64,000 nt of DNA, taken from the NCBI GenBank assembly GCA_013397455.1, contig VYZB01000525.1, positions 1 to 64,000 on the forward strand, in the 5' to 3' direction. The DNA is from Crotophaga sulcirostris. Its lineage: Eukaryota; Chordata; Aves; Cuculiformes; Crotophagidae. How positions within the stretch are numbered: position 1 is the stretch's first letter; each line of letters opens with the position of its first letter. Shown here in pieces: positions 24,493 to 35,672 of this stretch. The notes beneath the pieces were generated by a model, which worked only from the letters and a program-made list of their open reading frames with translations, ran no database searches and had not been told where the DNA came from. The translations under genes and the position numbers were made by a program.

Positions 24493-26701
24493 CAGCGTGC
24501 TGGCACCTGCTAACCTGAGAGATGAAGAGCCTTGTCTACATTCAGAAAACTGTGCTGGTATAATTATGTCAAAACACAGCCAGAACTGGCATATTGGTGC
24601 AATGTGGAGAAAGATTACTTTTCTTAATACAGATGTAAGTGTCTACAAAGATAAGCAGCCTTATACTGGTGTGAGAATCCTCCTGCTCCACAGAGACCAT
24701 AAAGGCTTTGCTTTGAGACCATGTGGTTTGTATAGGGAGAGTAAAAATGCCTTCTGGGGAGAGTTCAGCGGAAGATCTGTTCCTTTGGTCTGTTTTGAGT
24801 GGACAAACCACGGTTCAGCAACTTATTTATGTCCCTTTGTTCTTATAGGTCTTGAACACGGATCATCAGTGTCATGTGTTGCTGACACTGCAGAACGTGA
24901 AAGGACATATCCTGCCTTTAGTTAGCTCTGTGACCCAAACACAACACAGCAGAAAATAAAGAAACTTAGTACAAATGGAAATATTGTGCCTATGATCACA
25001 CTTGGTAAGAGAAATATTCCCTCCTGAGCTCCTGTTCTATAGCTGGTGGGGATCTGTGGAAGGTGTCATAAATATTCCTGTGGATGTGTAGGGTCACTGT
25101 CCTACTGAAGGGAATATATAAGGACTGAGGAGGAGCAGTGAGATGAATTTCAGTGTTCTCCCCTAGTAGTGCTTTTAGATCACAGCTATTTCCTCTTGGA
25201 AAGTATAGTTGTGCCTTCAGAGGGTTCTGCTTTGGTCCCAGTAACTTTCATGAAAATACGATTAAGCTACACATAAACTGTTTCTTTAACACCTCTGCCA
25301 AGACATTCCAGGCTGTAGGAGTCCAGATATTTTCTACCCAGCTCAGATCCTTTTGCCATTCTACAATCATTGAAAAGTTGTCTCTCTCTGTGAGCCAAAG
25401 AAGATCCTGCTTTCTCTTCTAGAAGCAATGGTTCTTTGAAGTTAGTAAGTGTAAAAATGTACGTACATTAATAGTAGGCTGTTGGCTGTCTGTGTACACT
25501 GGGTTCTGTTAGGAAAGGGTTCTTGTTTTCACATATGTTTAAAATGCTGTAAAGAAAGGAGTAAGACACTTTCAGATATTTGCAGTAAAACTGTGCTTCT
25601 TATAATCTATGTGTTTAGCTCATCTTCCCATTTGACTGTTAAATCAGTGTGAACTGTTCAAGAACAGCTGTGGATGCACAGCTATTGATGAGGAATGGTA
25701 TGAGGCTGAGTTGCTGTTGTCAGCCATTGTGTTCACCTGCTGCTGAAAGAAACAAAAGCACAGCAGTACAAGCTGTCCTAGCTCTCTCCTTTAATCATGG
25801 CACACATTGCCTTTCTACTAACAAAACTGGAACAGTAAGAACATCAGCTTTGCCAGCACCAGGTGCAATTCATTATATAAAGATTATATATATGATGATA
25901 TATAAAGATTTATTATAAAGGGACTTTGCCCATGGGTAAGGCTGACTATTCAGGCATATTTCATGTTTCCACAGTACTTCAGTGCTAGAACCCTAAGAGC
26001 ATGCTAATGCCCCTAAAGCAAAGACCTGGGGATTTACTCTCTAGCACGGTATGGGTAAAGGTACATTGGAATTTACAACCAAGCTTTCTTCATATGTTGA
26101 TGCTTGCACCTAAAATTCTCCTGGTTTGAGTTTGCTTAGGAACTGCGAGATTTTCATATGCAACAGAGGGTCCTTCACATTGGTGAGGTTCCTTTTTCAA
26201 CAAGTGCTTTAGGATGCAGAGTCATTATCTGGATTGAAGGACTAAAGAAGGGTGGACATCTGGGAATCTCTTTTAAAATATGGTCAATTATATGGGAAAA
26301 AAATATCAAAATGCCAGTGGAAATTATTGTCAGAATGACAGATGGTATGACTTCAGATGCTGAAACTCTCTTGGAATTACAGTAATTGGAGGGAAAAGAA
26401 AAGGGAAGAGACCTAATCAAATCAGAATTACTTTTCATAAATTCAGTACCTTGTGACTCTTTCTGGACTAGAAGCTGTTTAATAGGACAAGGTTGTATGT
26501 TCTGAAATACTGTTCCTGACCAAAAAGCTCATTTTTGATCTTGTGTTTTAAAAGGTTTCTTAAAGTCTATAAGCTATTTCTTAACAGAACTGTGCCCTAT
26601 TGTATTAGCCTGGCTAATGGGAATGCGTTGTTACGTTACCTGGGGAAAAGGTAGTGTGTGAAGACAAAAACTATACTTCCATGCAGTACCTACTTCTTAT
26701 A

Positions 26702-27083
26702 CAGTTATAGAATGGTTTGGGTTCGAAGGGACATTTAAAGTCATCTAGTCCAACCCCACTGCAATGCTCAGGGACATTTTTGACTAGATCAGGTTACTCA
26801 GAGCCCTGTCCAACCTGGCTGTGAATGTTTCCAGGGATGGAGGTTCTGCCACCTCTCTGGGCATCTTTTTCTGGTGTTTCACCACCCTCATTATAAAAAA
26901 CTTGTTCCCTATATCTGGTCTAAATCTACCCTGTTTTGTTTTAAAACCATTACCCCTGTCCTATCGCAACAGGGCCTGCTAAAAAGTTTGTCCTCATTGT
27001 TCTTGTAGGCCCCCTTTTAAGTGTTGAAAGGCTACAATAAGATGTCCCCAGAGTCTTCTCTTCTTCAGGCTGAACAACCCTAG
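26702..27083 (-). mobile_element. CR1 LINE, 3' end, antisense to ARHGAP22
   Basis: The plus strand reads TTATAGAATGGTTTGGGTTCG near 26704, then the block containing CATCTAGTCCAACCCC, then CCTGTCCAACCTGGCTGTGAAT and TCTTCTTCAGGCTGAACAACCC. These are the reverse complement of the CR1 C-terminal coding and 3' UTR region. The 3' end of the element is therefore at the low coordinate and the 5' truncation near 27083. Divergence is moderate and the frame is disrupted. No full-length domain remains. Confidence 0.93.
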
Positions 27084-30000
27084 TGATATATCTACATCCA
27101 ACTCACTTTCTTCTGTGCCAATGTCTTCCATGAGAAACAGATGAACTATAAATGGTTCCTATAAACTGTGAAGGTAGGTAGGATTCTTCTCTCGGCAGGT
27201 TTTTTTTCAAAGTCTAACCAGCCTGGCGAACTGGAGTTTGCAAAAACATTTCCTTCACAGTTTATACTAAAGTCATTAGAAGTGTGTTCTGAGAGGATTG
27301 CACATTGAGGGCAGAGGATAATGGAGAAATGGTTTAGACTTCTCTGATCTTACAGAAAAGAAGCCTTGAGGCCAGATAGCACGTCATTTTAGTAATAAGT
27401 AGTAGCCCAGAAAACTCATCCAGTCTAGTTTTAGACTCTTATAAGAGATAAAGTAGGTCTTTAAGGGTGTTACAACATTTAGAGACATATGAACTGAGAC
27501 TGACTGTAATGTACTCTACCACCTGTGCTATTATATTGCAAATATATTCCGTTTTCTTCCTGAGATCCAATGGCTATTAGGAATATTGTGGAGAATCACA
27601 GGCTGTTACCACTGTGGCCTGGCAAGTCTCTTCTACTTGAGCTTCACCAGGTATTTTGGTAATCAAATAAGGGAATAAATTGGGTTGAATATTACTTCTC
27701 AAAGAAAAGCAAAGAAAAAATTTTAGAAAGACTCTAACTTTTAAAGAAGAACTCTGTAATTTACCAACTCCTTGACTTGCAGATCTTTGAACGATATGGA
27801 GAAGTTCATAGTATGAATAACTTTGCAGATCAGACTTTTTATTGACTAAGCTTGAAAATTTTAATGCACTGTCCTGGATTTTGAGCATGGGTGTTGGTAT
27901 AAATTGTCAGCTTTTCACAAGTGCATCTGCTTTGTACTGACTGGCTCAGATCTGTTCTATATGATGCGTAGTTCACCTGTTTTCATATTAGTGAGTCAAG
28001 GTGTTGCCAACATTTGTGTTCTTCAGATCAGTTTGTACCTTTCAGAGGGCTTTGAGTGCGGAAAAAAACCCCAGACCTCTGTAATCCTTTCCTTATGTGT
28101 AAAAGTTTGAAAAGCAACATTTGTCCAGCTCTAGAGTTGCAACTCTGACACATTTGGGAATCACAAAAAACATTTGTCTCCTAGTAAGGGAGTGAAAAAT
28201 AAATACCTTCAGGCCTAAGTGAGCTGTCACATCTGCAATGAGTCACTGAAGTAAAATAGCATATTCCTCTGCAATTTTTTTATCCCTGAATATAAGTTGT
28301 TGGCTTAACTAAAATGTTACCTCTGGTTTCCACATATTCAACATGGAAACACAGGAAGGTTCACACAAGGGTGTTTAGCAGCCAGCTTTCCTATTCAGTG
28401 GCAGACAATACACTACTGTATTTCTTAAGAAGTGGGAGGGTGTGTAAACATTAAATCAAGAAGGTGAAGCTGAGAGTTATGGCTGGAGAAAAATAATGAA
28501 AAAATAAAAAATAATGGAAAGTACATTGGTTATTCAGAAAAACTTAGGGTACACAGTCTGAATCAGTTACTTTCACAGGGACCTGTTAAGTACTTGGTGT
28601 TTTTGAAAGATCAGCCTAATTGCTTGGTACTTGAAATCAAGATTTAGATGTTGAACTCTGGACTTCTGATTTTCTAAACCATAGTCTAAAGTTGGCATGT
28701 GCAGTTTAAGGAGAAGATATTCATGGTTAACCATAGATGTAAAAGATCAAATTGTATAGGAATTACAGAAATCCCACTTTGAGCAGCTCCTGCTGTACAG
28801 AATGTTATGTATATTAACAGAAATGAGTCTCTAAAGAATCTTACTGCAGATGAAGTGGGTTTTGTTTGCTGTAAAAGTGCAAGCATATCCACCTTTATTA
28901 CTATATGAATAGGCTAATACCTACTTGGAATTTTCAGTGTATGTAACTGTAAATACATTTAATATACTATTAAAAATATATACAAAATCTCTATTGGTTT
29001 GACCTGGACAGGTTTGGCTATCTCTGTGACACTGTTGTGCGTAGAGTCTTCAAACTCTTGAGGAGCAGTGTTCATACGTGTATCAGACAATCAACACATT
29101 AGAGTCTAGGATGAGAGTTTCTAGGGTTGTCTTCATATTTAGACAAAAGATCTGGGTGGCAATTCTTCAGTCTTACCTTCATTTGCTGGCTTCTGAGATT
29201 ATCTGTCTGGACCTGACTGCATTCAAAAGATAAACCAAATGAGGTGTTGCCATTGAAAAATCCTGAATTACCCATAGGATGACAGACCTGCTTGTATCTG
29301 GCAGTATTTGGACTAGCAGCATGTTTGACAACAGGCACATGTTAACTTTTAAGAAACAAAACGTGTCCTCTAAAACTAAAATGACAAATGATCTGCAAAG
29401 TGCACTGAAGGTATGTATAGCATGTGTGTCGTGGCATATGTTGCTTATATGAATTTTTCTTTCCCCAGGCCTTTGTGTTTCATGAGTGTATTCCTAAGTC
29501 TTTCTCTATCAAAATTCTGACATAAACATTTATCGTAGTCACCAAGACTATGAAGATTTTTCTTAAATGCATCTTTTTTTTTTTTTAAGAAATCACCATT
29601 GAAGAACTGGTTTGTTTTGGATGAAATGTATAATTTTCTGTGAAATGAAAAGCATGAGTGGCACATGCATATGCAAACTTTGGATGGCTTTCTGAGAGCT
29701 CTCTCTATTGGCTTGTGCCATTGCTGAACTTCAATGTAATTATTGTTGCCATTCAGAGCAAAAACAAAAAAGTGAGGGAAGGGCGAAGCACTCTTTAACT
29801 GTGTTTTATTTAGTGATGCTCTTGTCCATGTGGTAATGATATCAGAGACTCTGCCTTCCTCTTGCAATGTATTCATCTGAAGATTATTCTCTTAAATACA
29901 CAGTGATGTTAGTGCAGTAAATGAATCTCAGCTATTTTGATTTGGGATCATTTAATTCCCTTCTGTAATGTAACATAATCAAAAGGGAAGACAAACGTTT

Positions 30001-31829
30001 TGGCAGTTTACCAAGTATTTTGTGAAAATAAAGGGTAGAATTGTAATGTTTCAATAACAGAAACACAAAAATAAATGACATGCTTTACTAAAGCTGTCAG
30101 CTTGATTGTTTAAAAGAAGCATGTGTGCTTAGCCCCCGGCTTAACACAGCAGCCTCTGTAAATGTGACATGATGTACATAGCAGTCCTAAAACTTCTTAA
30201 AAGTTGCTGGAATTTGAGCATTTAGGTGGTCTGAGGGCTTGCTCTGATGTATAGCATCTAGTAACAATCCCCATGGAGCTGACTTGGCTGCTAAGCTAGA
30301 ACAGCTGGAGAGTGGGGTGCTCTCTCCACACGTTTTATCTACCACTGATCTGACAGCATCACTAGTAAACACTCTGCGTGAGTTTTCCAGACCATAGAAA
30401 TCTGACCCCTGCCAGCAGTCTCTTTGGGGTTTGCTCTGCATTAAATGCAGGAGTGTTGCCAGGAGAGTGTCCAGCTGCTCAAGCAGGTAGCTTATGTGCC
30501 TCTTCTCTGAGATCGGATCATGCTCTAGCCAAGCAGTGTTTGCTATTTTCCAAGGGGAAGGTAGCACTTTGAACGTGAGATGGGTTTCTAAGCAGCTGTC
30601 AGCTACAGGCATTGTTTGACAAGTTTAGAGGCTCAACAGAACAATTGGGATGGGGTCTCATGGCCTTCTCCAAGAGGAACAAGTTGGTACCAGCAAAGCA
30701 AGAATACAATATTCCTTCACCTCTCCTGCAAGTATATCTGGTGTTTCCTCTAGCATTGGGGCAGGGGGGGAGTTTTTCTGTCCTGTCCATCTTCCATCCT
30801 GTGTTGGCTTTGGCTGTGGTTTGGGTTTTGTGCAGACTAATGAATGCTCATAATCTGGTATGGCTTGATTGTACTGTAACAGCTGAATATTCTGCAGAAG
30901 GACCTCTTTGTAGCACATTATCGTAGGCTTATTTTTTAGATGATGGGATTCCCAGTAGACATCTATTCTTTATTTGATTACTATCCTTGAAGTCCAGTCT
31001 GAAGAACTGGTTTGATCTCAAGAGGCTGGGATACCTATGGGAGCAGGAGCTGCAGATTCTCACAAGGTCTCAAGTTCAAGCTGTTTCTCATATTTGAACT
31101 ATATTTAAAGGTACAGCTCCTTGTTACCATCCCCCAGACTTCTCTTTTGTCTCTCTCTCCCCTTCCCCCCACACTCATTTGTTTTCTGCATTGCATACTT
31201 CTGTCAAAAAGCATTCTCTTCTGCAGTGCCCAACCTGGGCCAACTATAATTCAACCAACTATAATTCAGTTTCTTGTTTGTGACCTCTTAGCACTTGACA
31301 CAGGCTTTGCAAAAGCACCCTGTTTGCCTACGAGTTGCTGTATAAAACAAAGCTGTGCAACTACGTAGCGATGCTTAGGGCAGTGAGGCTTCAGTAAGCA
31401 GGATCCCTGCTGGTTTAGGTTAAGGGCTGCAGCGTCTAGGAAACAAACACTGAATGATCAGAGAAGCAGCAAACATCTGTCCTAGGAATGCTGTTCTTTC
31501 CTTATCCCAAGACAAAACTGTTATCTGCTCTTTCTGGCCAGTGATTTAGTTAGGTTAATGCAATTAAAAGTAAGTGTTTAAACAAGCCTTCTGAATATTG
31601 CTAGAGCAGAGCTGACCTTTGCAACAATGCAAGGTCCCTGTAACTCTTGCAGTCTCTGCAGAGACTCCCCGAGATACATGGTTAAGTGTTTACTCTTGCA
31701 GGAGGGGAGCACACGATATGACCCTGTCCTGTGCTGACATAATTTTGCAAGAGGCGAAACGGCCTCTTCAGCATCTCTTTATGCACGCTGGAGGCTTACA
31801 TTGGGTGTCTGTACTCTGCCCCCTGGCCA
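27084..31829 (+). other. Intron between a CR1 copy and the CpG island
   Basis: No recognised exon. Minus-strand open frames at 29445-29876 and 30187-30612 (143 and 141 codons) show no domain, splice context or promoter and are treated as chance. A 15-base unit, CCAACTATAATTCA plus one base, is repeated twice in tandem at 31240-31269. Confidence 0.5.
31240..31269. repeat. Two-copy 15-base tandem repeat
   Basis: CCAACTATAATTCAA is followed directly by CCAACTATAATTCAG. A local duplication of no evident function. Confidence 0.85.
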
Positions 31830-32084
31830 TCTGAGAGCAAGCCCCGGCCACTCGCGTGAAGCAGCCTCGGGCGGCTCTCGCCCCTTCCAAGGGACGGGTG
31901 TAATGAATAAGCGGTGAAGTTTAACAGGCCCGGAGAGCCGAGGCCTGCCCCAGGGGCGAACCAAGGCGGGGAGCCCCGCGGCCCCAGCCCGTGCTTGCCG
32001 CCTGGCAGCCTGCTGGGAGCCGCGCCCGGGGGGCTCGGGGTGGCCGCGCCTGGCAGGGAGCGCCGGGGGCCGCTGGCACCTGCC

Positions 32085-32113
32085 ATGGGGGTGTGCTGCG
32101 GCAAAGGCGGCCG
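32085..32113 (+). CDS. Possible alternative first coding exon (start of protein reading MGVCCGKGG), partial
   Basis: ATG at 32085 lies in a strong initiation context (CTGCCATGG) in the CpG island, and reads MGVCCGKGG until the N gap at 32114. Glycine at position 2 followed by a cysteine pair is the layout of N-myristoylated and palmitoylated proteins, which would attach the product to membrane. It could be an alternative N-terminus spliced to downstream ARHGAP22 exons, or the start of another gene. No splice donor can be seen because the exon runs into the gap. The opposite strand is also open here, as GC-rich DNA often is, so the strand is not certain. Confidence 0.3.
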
Positions 32114-32313
32114 NNNNNNNNNNNNNNNNNNNNNNNNNNNNNNNNNNNNNNNNNNNNNNNNNNNNNNNNNNNNNNNNNNNNNNNNNNNNNNNNNNNNNNN
32201 NNNNNNNNNNNNNNNNNNNNNNNNNNNNNNNNNNNNNNNNNNNNNNNNNNNNNNNNNNNNNNNNNNNNNNNNNNNNNNNNNNNNNNNNNNNNNNNNNNNN
32301 NNNNNNNNNNNNN
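32114..32313. other. Assembly gap of 200 Ns
   Basis: Exactly 200 unresolved bases. The round number suggests a placeholder or estimated gap, so the true length and any open frame read across it are unreliable. Confidence 0.99.
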
Positions 32314-33860
32314 GAGGCGGGAGGGGAAACGGGGCCCTCGCTCCCCGTGTTCCTTCGGGAAGTGCTGGCGTTTCCTTCGTGGTTCGTTTGAAAAACAAAG
32401 CCAAGCCCAACCCTAACAAATATCTTGTTAGTGTTGCAGTAGGATTGGCTGACAGTCTTTTCTCATCGTGATGGCCCTGGATACTTTGTGAAGGGTCAGG
32501 CTCCCAGGAGTCTGGAAGAGGCTGGTGCAGGAGAGAGAGGCGGTGTTTCTGACCCGCGAAAGGCTGTTGACTTCTCCTGTCTCCACATGGATTGACAGTT
32601 GCTCCCAAGGAGGGTCCTACATGGGTTTACCTGGTGGCACCAGCTCCTCACATCCCGTTTGCTTCGGTGAAAAACTGTAATTTGGATTTAGGAGCTCTGA
32701 GAACAGGTAGTGTGTGAGCAGCTTCAGCAGTGTTTCTGTGGAATGGCACTGAGGGCGCAGTGGGGCTGCTGAGTTTCACTGTGCCTGCTGTCACTGAACA
32801 TCAGGTAGGAAGGAGAACACCAGTCCTGTAGAGAAGTGTAGCTTTTTTTCCTTTTAAGATAGTGTTAAAAAACATTAATGTGCTTAGAGTTCGTAAAATG
32901 AATTTTTAAATGACTTAACTTGTTGGCAGCTGAAAGGAAGTCTTTTTCAGTAATCAAAAATCCTCTGAAGTTGGAGTCCTGAGAAAACAGAACTGGAGTG
33001 GCATACAACTTTGCAGAATAAGAAGTGTGGGACCAAAACCAGGAATGGTTTTGAGATTGAGCAGAAGCAGTGGGTCATTTCTTGTATGTGGAGGATAGCT
33101 GTAGAGAGACATTTAATGTATAACAACTACATCAGCTGAGAAGCTTTAGCAGTTCTTTCCTTTGTGAAGAGCCTCAGTGCCCCTTGAATGAACTGTTTGT
33201 AAAAAACTGCCTGTTGTGCTTCATCTGTACACAAGTAAAGCACCTGAAGGTTTGATAACATTTGCTGTATACTCCACCTCTGGCTTGTATTTACTGTCAA
33301 CAGAGTCTTGTTACTTGTTGATCTAATTTCAGGCTCTCATAGTGAGAAAGCTCATAAAGGCAGCATGGACCCCTGCAGTGACATTGCTTCTCCAATTACC
33401 ACATCACTCACTTGTAACAGAGAAGCTTCCTAAACTGCATGGAATAGGATGTAGTCTCTCCTCAAATTTGTTTTATATCCTCTGTTATCTTTTTTCCTAG
33501 ATACAGTGTCCTTCTATACACAAGGGCTTTCAGCCTGTCATCCTACCACAGGTAGAACTTGCGTTCATTGTTCTTGAGACTTGATGAAGTGTAGGAACCA
33601 GCTGTCATTTAGTTAAATGTGCTGTGGAAAAGGCTTCTTGAAGCTAACATTGCTAATTCTTTTCCAAGGGATTAATTTATTTAAGTAGGCGTTTTAGTAA
33701 AATAAAGATCATAGATGTCTGTATCTAGAGAATACTTAGGTACTCTGCATCCAAGGATTTATGAGCTTTTCTGATCTCATTTGGCTTTTATCTAGAATAC
33801 ATAGAGGGATTTGCAAGAGAGTTGAATTCATATATATGTGAAAAAAAATACAGTAGGCAA

Positions 33861-33935
33861 ACAACCGAGGCATAGAAAAATAAGGTAACTTGTTCAAGAA
33901 GTCAGCTGAAGACTTGGTGCATGCAGGTTTCAGAC
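33861..33935 (-). repeat. MIR-like SINE scrap
   Basis: The plus strand reads GAGGCATAGAAAAATAAGGT, then AACTTGTTCAAGAAGTCAGC. This parallels the reverse complement of the MIR core (GAGGCACAGAG, AACTTGCCCAAGGTCA). Highly diverged, as expected of an ancient amniote SINE. Confidence 0.55.
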
Positions 33936-35170
33936 TACTAGAAAATTGTCTTTTTTACAGGCCATCCTGTTAATGGTTATGTTAGAAATACCAACTACTC
34001 AGATGCTGTTTAGATGCTGTTTAGTATTTAATGCTTATTATTATGCTGAGCTTAGATGTTCTCTGACTGATGCAGCCTTATCTACTATTAATTTGCTCAG
34101 CCTTCTCCATGAGGTTTTGGCTTGGAGAGATACTCCAGGCCAAATTTATTAAACACCGGTAGAAACTGTAACTATACTTCAAATCACACTCCAGCTAACC
34201 AGGTCCACTGATTAGTTTCCATGTGTAGAAACAGTCTTTTAGGTTATTTGGGTTTTGTTTGACAGCCTGAGCTGTACAGCTTTGAGAGCTTATGCTTACA
34301 GCATGTCACAGCTATGGCAGGAATTGAGGTTTCATGGAGCACTGATGTTTTTTCCTAACCATGGCCTTTACCTAACCATCCACAAAGGTTCAGCAAGTAG
34401 TTGTCACCCACACTATATGTGTGAAAATCACTATCAGGGGATTTTGTTCTGAATTTGGAATATTAGATTGTTATATCTAGAGAGATATGCAGTGTGCTAG
34501 ATTTGGACATGTTTTATTGGGCTTGGTGGCTGCAACATTTGAAATAACTTACTAGAACTCTGTGTTGGTAGTTGCATCTTGTGTGGTATTACAGTCATTT
34601 GGTGCCAACAAGCAATAAGCAGAGGCCAGAGCCCAAGTGTAGGCTGCTGTGCTCAGACCAAATTACATGCATGTAGACCATCTCAGACAGATGACATAGA
34701 GCAGCGTCTTAAACTTCTAATAAAAGACTACACAGCACACAAAAAGTTTTCTATTCAGTTTCTTGAGGCAGCACTAATAGCAGAATTTCTCTCGTAAAGC
34801 CTACGTGCACCTTTTGTTAAGGTTTTATTTCTCAGTGGCAGCCACTAACATACTGTGAGACTACTTGAAGTCTCCACTTCCGTCTTTTTAGATTAAGCAA
34901 ACCCACTATTTTTCCTTCTCTTCTATGAGATTAATGCTAAATCTACCATTCGTACCTGTTCCTCTGTGGTATGTCTGTCCGTGCCTCTGGTTTCCAAATC
35001 TGGCCTGCCATGCTAGGTGAACAGAGGGTAGAGAAGGCTGCAGAAAATATGCCAGTTCTGTTAATAAAATTCAGAATGACTTGCCTTTCTGCAACAGTTA
35101 CATTATTTGGTTTGTGGTTCACCCTACTGAAAAGCTAAACAAGGCAAGCCTTTCTTTCCCCCTTCATTAT

Positions 35171-35235
35171 CGTCATTTTATGGCACAAGGGAGGAAAGTG
35201 ACTTGGCAAATGCTACCCAGCAGATAGTCAGGAGA
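35171..35235 (-). repeat. Possible MIR-like SINE scrap
   Basis: CATTTTATGGCACAAGGGAG followed by AAAGTGACTTGGCAAATG resembles the reverse complement of the MIR core, with gaps. Weak on its own. Confidence 0.3.
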
Positions 35236-35574
35236 GTGCGGAAAATAAATTCTTGTTTCCTGAAGAAAGTATTGAGGATAATTTGTTGTTTATTCTGTTG
35301 CATTCCTGTATGCTTTTAAAAGCTGTTTTGAGTCAGCCTGATATGACAGCGTGGTAAAATTTTAAGTGACCCAAAAATACACATTTTCATTGGAGACATG
35401 GAATTGATTTTTTTAATTTTACTTCAGATTAAAGACAGTTAACATTTTAAAGAAAAACCCAAAGGCATTAACTAGTCTGAACTTCTTTTAGAAACTCAGT
35501 TATTTCATTTGGATTTGAAAAATGCTAATCTCCCTTAATGCAAAGCATTTAAAAAACTGGTGAAACTTAATCAT

Positions 35575-35672
35575 AGAATTATAGAATGATTTGGGATGGA
35601 AGGGACCTTAAAGATTATCTAATTCCACCCCCCTGCCATGGGCAGGGACATCTTCCACTGGATCAGATTGTT
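35575..35672 (-). mobile_element. CR1 LINE, very short 3' end, antisense
   Basis: The plus strand reads ATAGAATTATAGAATGATTT, GGGATGGAAGGGACCTTAAAG and CCCCCTGCCATGGGCAGGGA. This is the reverse complement of the last 100 bases of CR1. Only the 3' UTR remains, the usual result of early 5' truncation. A partial duplicate of the terminal repeat (ATAGAATTATAGAATG) is present. Confidence 0.92.

Larger units (their letters stand above)
22515..26701 (+). other. Intron between two CR1 copies
   Basis: No recognised exon. It holds a GATA/E-box cluster (23883-23933), an ATTT-rich tract (24470-24492), and an open frame with ATG at 24566 and stop at 24923-24925 that has an AATAAA 30 bases later. None has recognisable protein homology. 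Confidence 0.5.
31830..32400. promoter_or_regulatory. CpG island, candidate internal promoter, interrupted by an assembly gap
   Basis: The sequence changes abruptly from AT-rich, CpG-poor intron to GC-rich DNA with dense CpG, for example GCCGCGCCTGGCAGG at 32043-32057, and returns to AT-rich by about 32400. In vertebrates such islands mark promoters or first exons. The island sits in the long ARHGAP22 intron, so it could drive a shorter ARHGAP22 transcript, an antisense transcript, or a separate gene. The 200-base N run falls inside the island; GC-rich first exons are often lost in assemblies. No TATA box is evident, as is usual for such promoters. Confidence 0.65.
32401..35574 (+). other. 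Intron downstream of the CpG island
   Basis: No recognised exon. A MIR-like scrap lies on the minus strand at 33861-33935, and another possible one at 35171-35235. The remainder is AT-rich intron. Confidence 0.5.

Noticed and set aside
29445..29876. Minus-strand open frame of 143 codons
   Set aside because: Low-complexity lysine run from a T tract, no family resemblance. Treated as chance.
30187..30612. Minus-strand open frame of 141 codons
   Set aside because: No recognisable domain, no promoter or splice context, ordinary intron composition. Within chance expectation for 64 kb.
31796..32608. Long open frames on both strands (up to 270 codons) spanning the N gap
   Set aside because: They read through 200 unknown bases, so their length is an artefact of the gap. 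Only the parts outside it can be assessed, and GC-rich DNA is open in several frames by chance.
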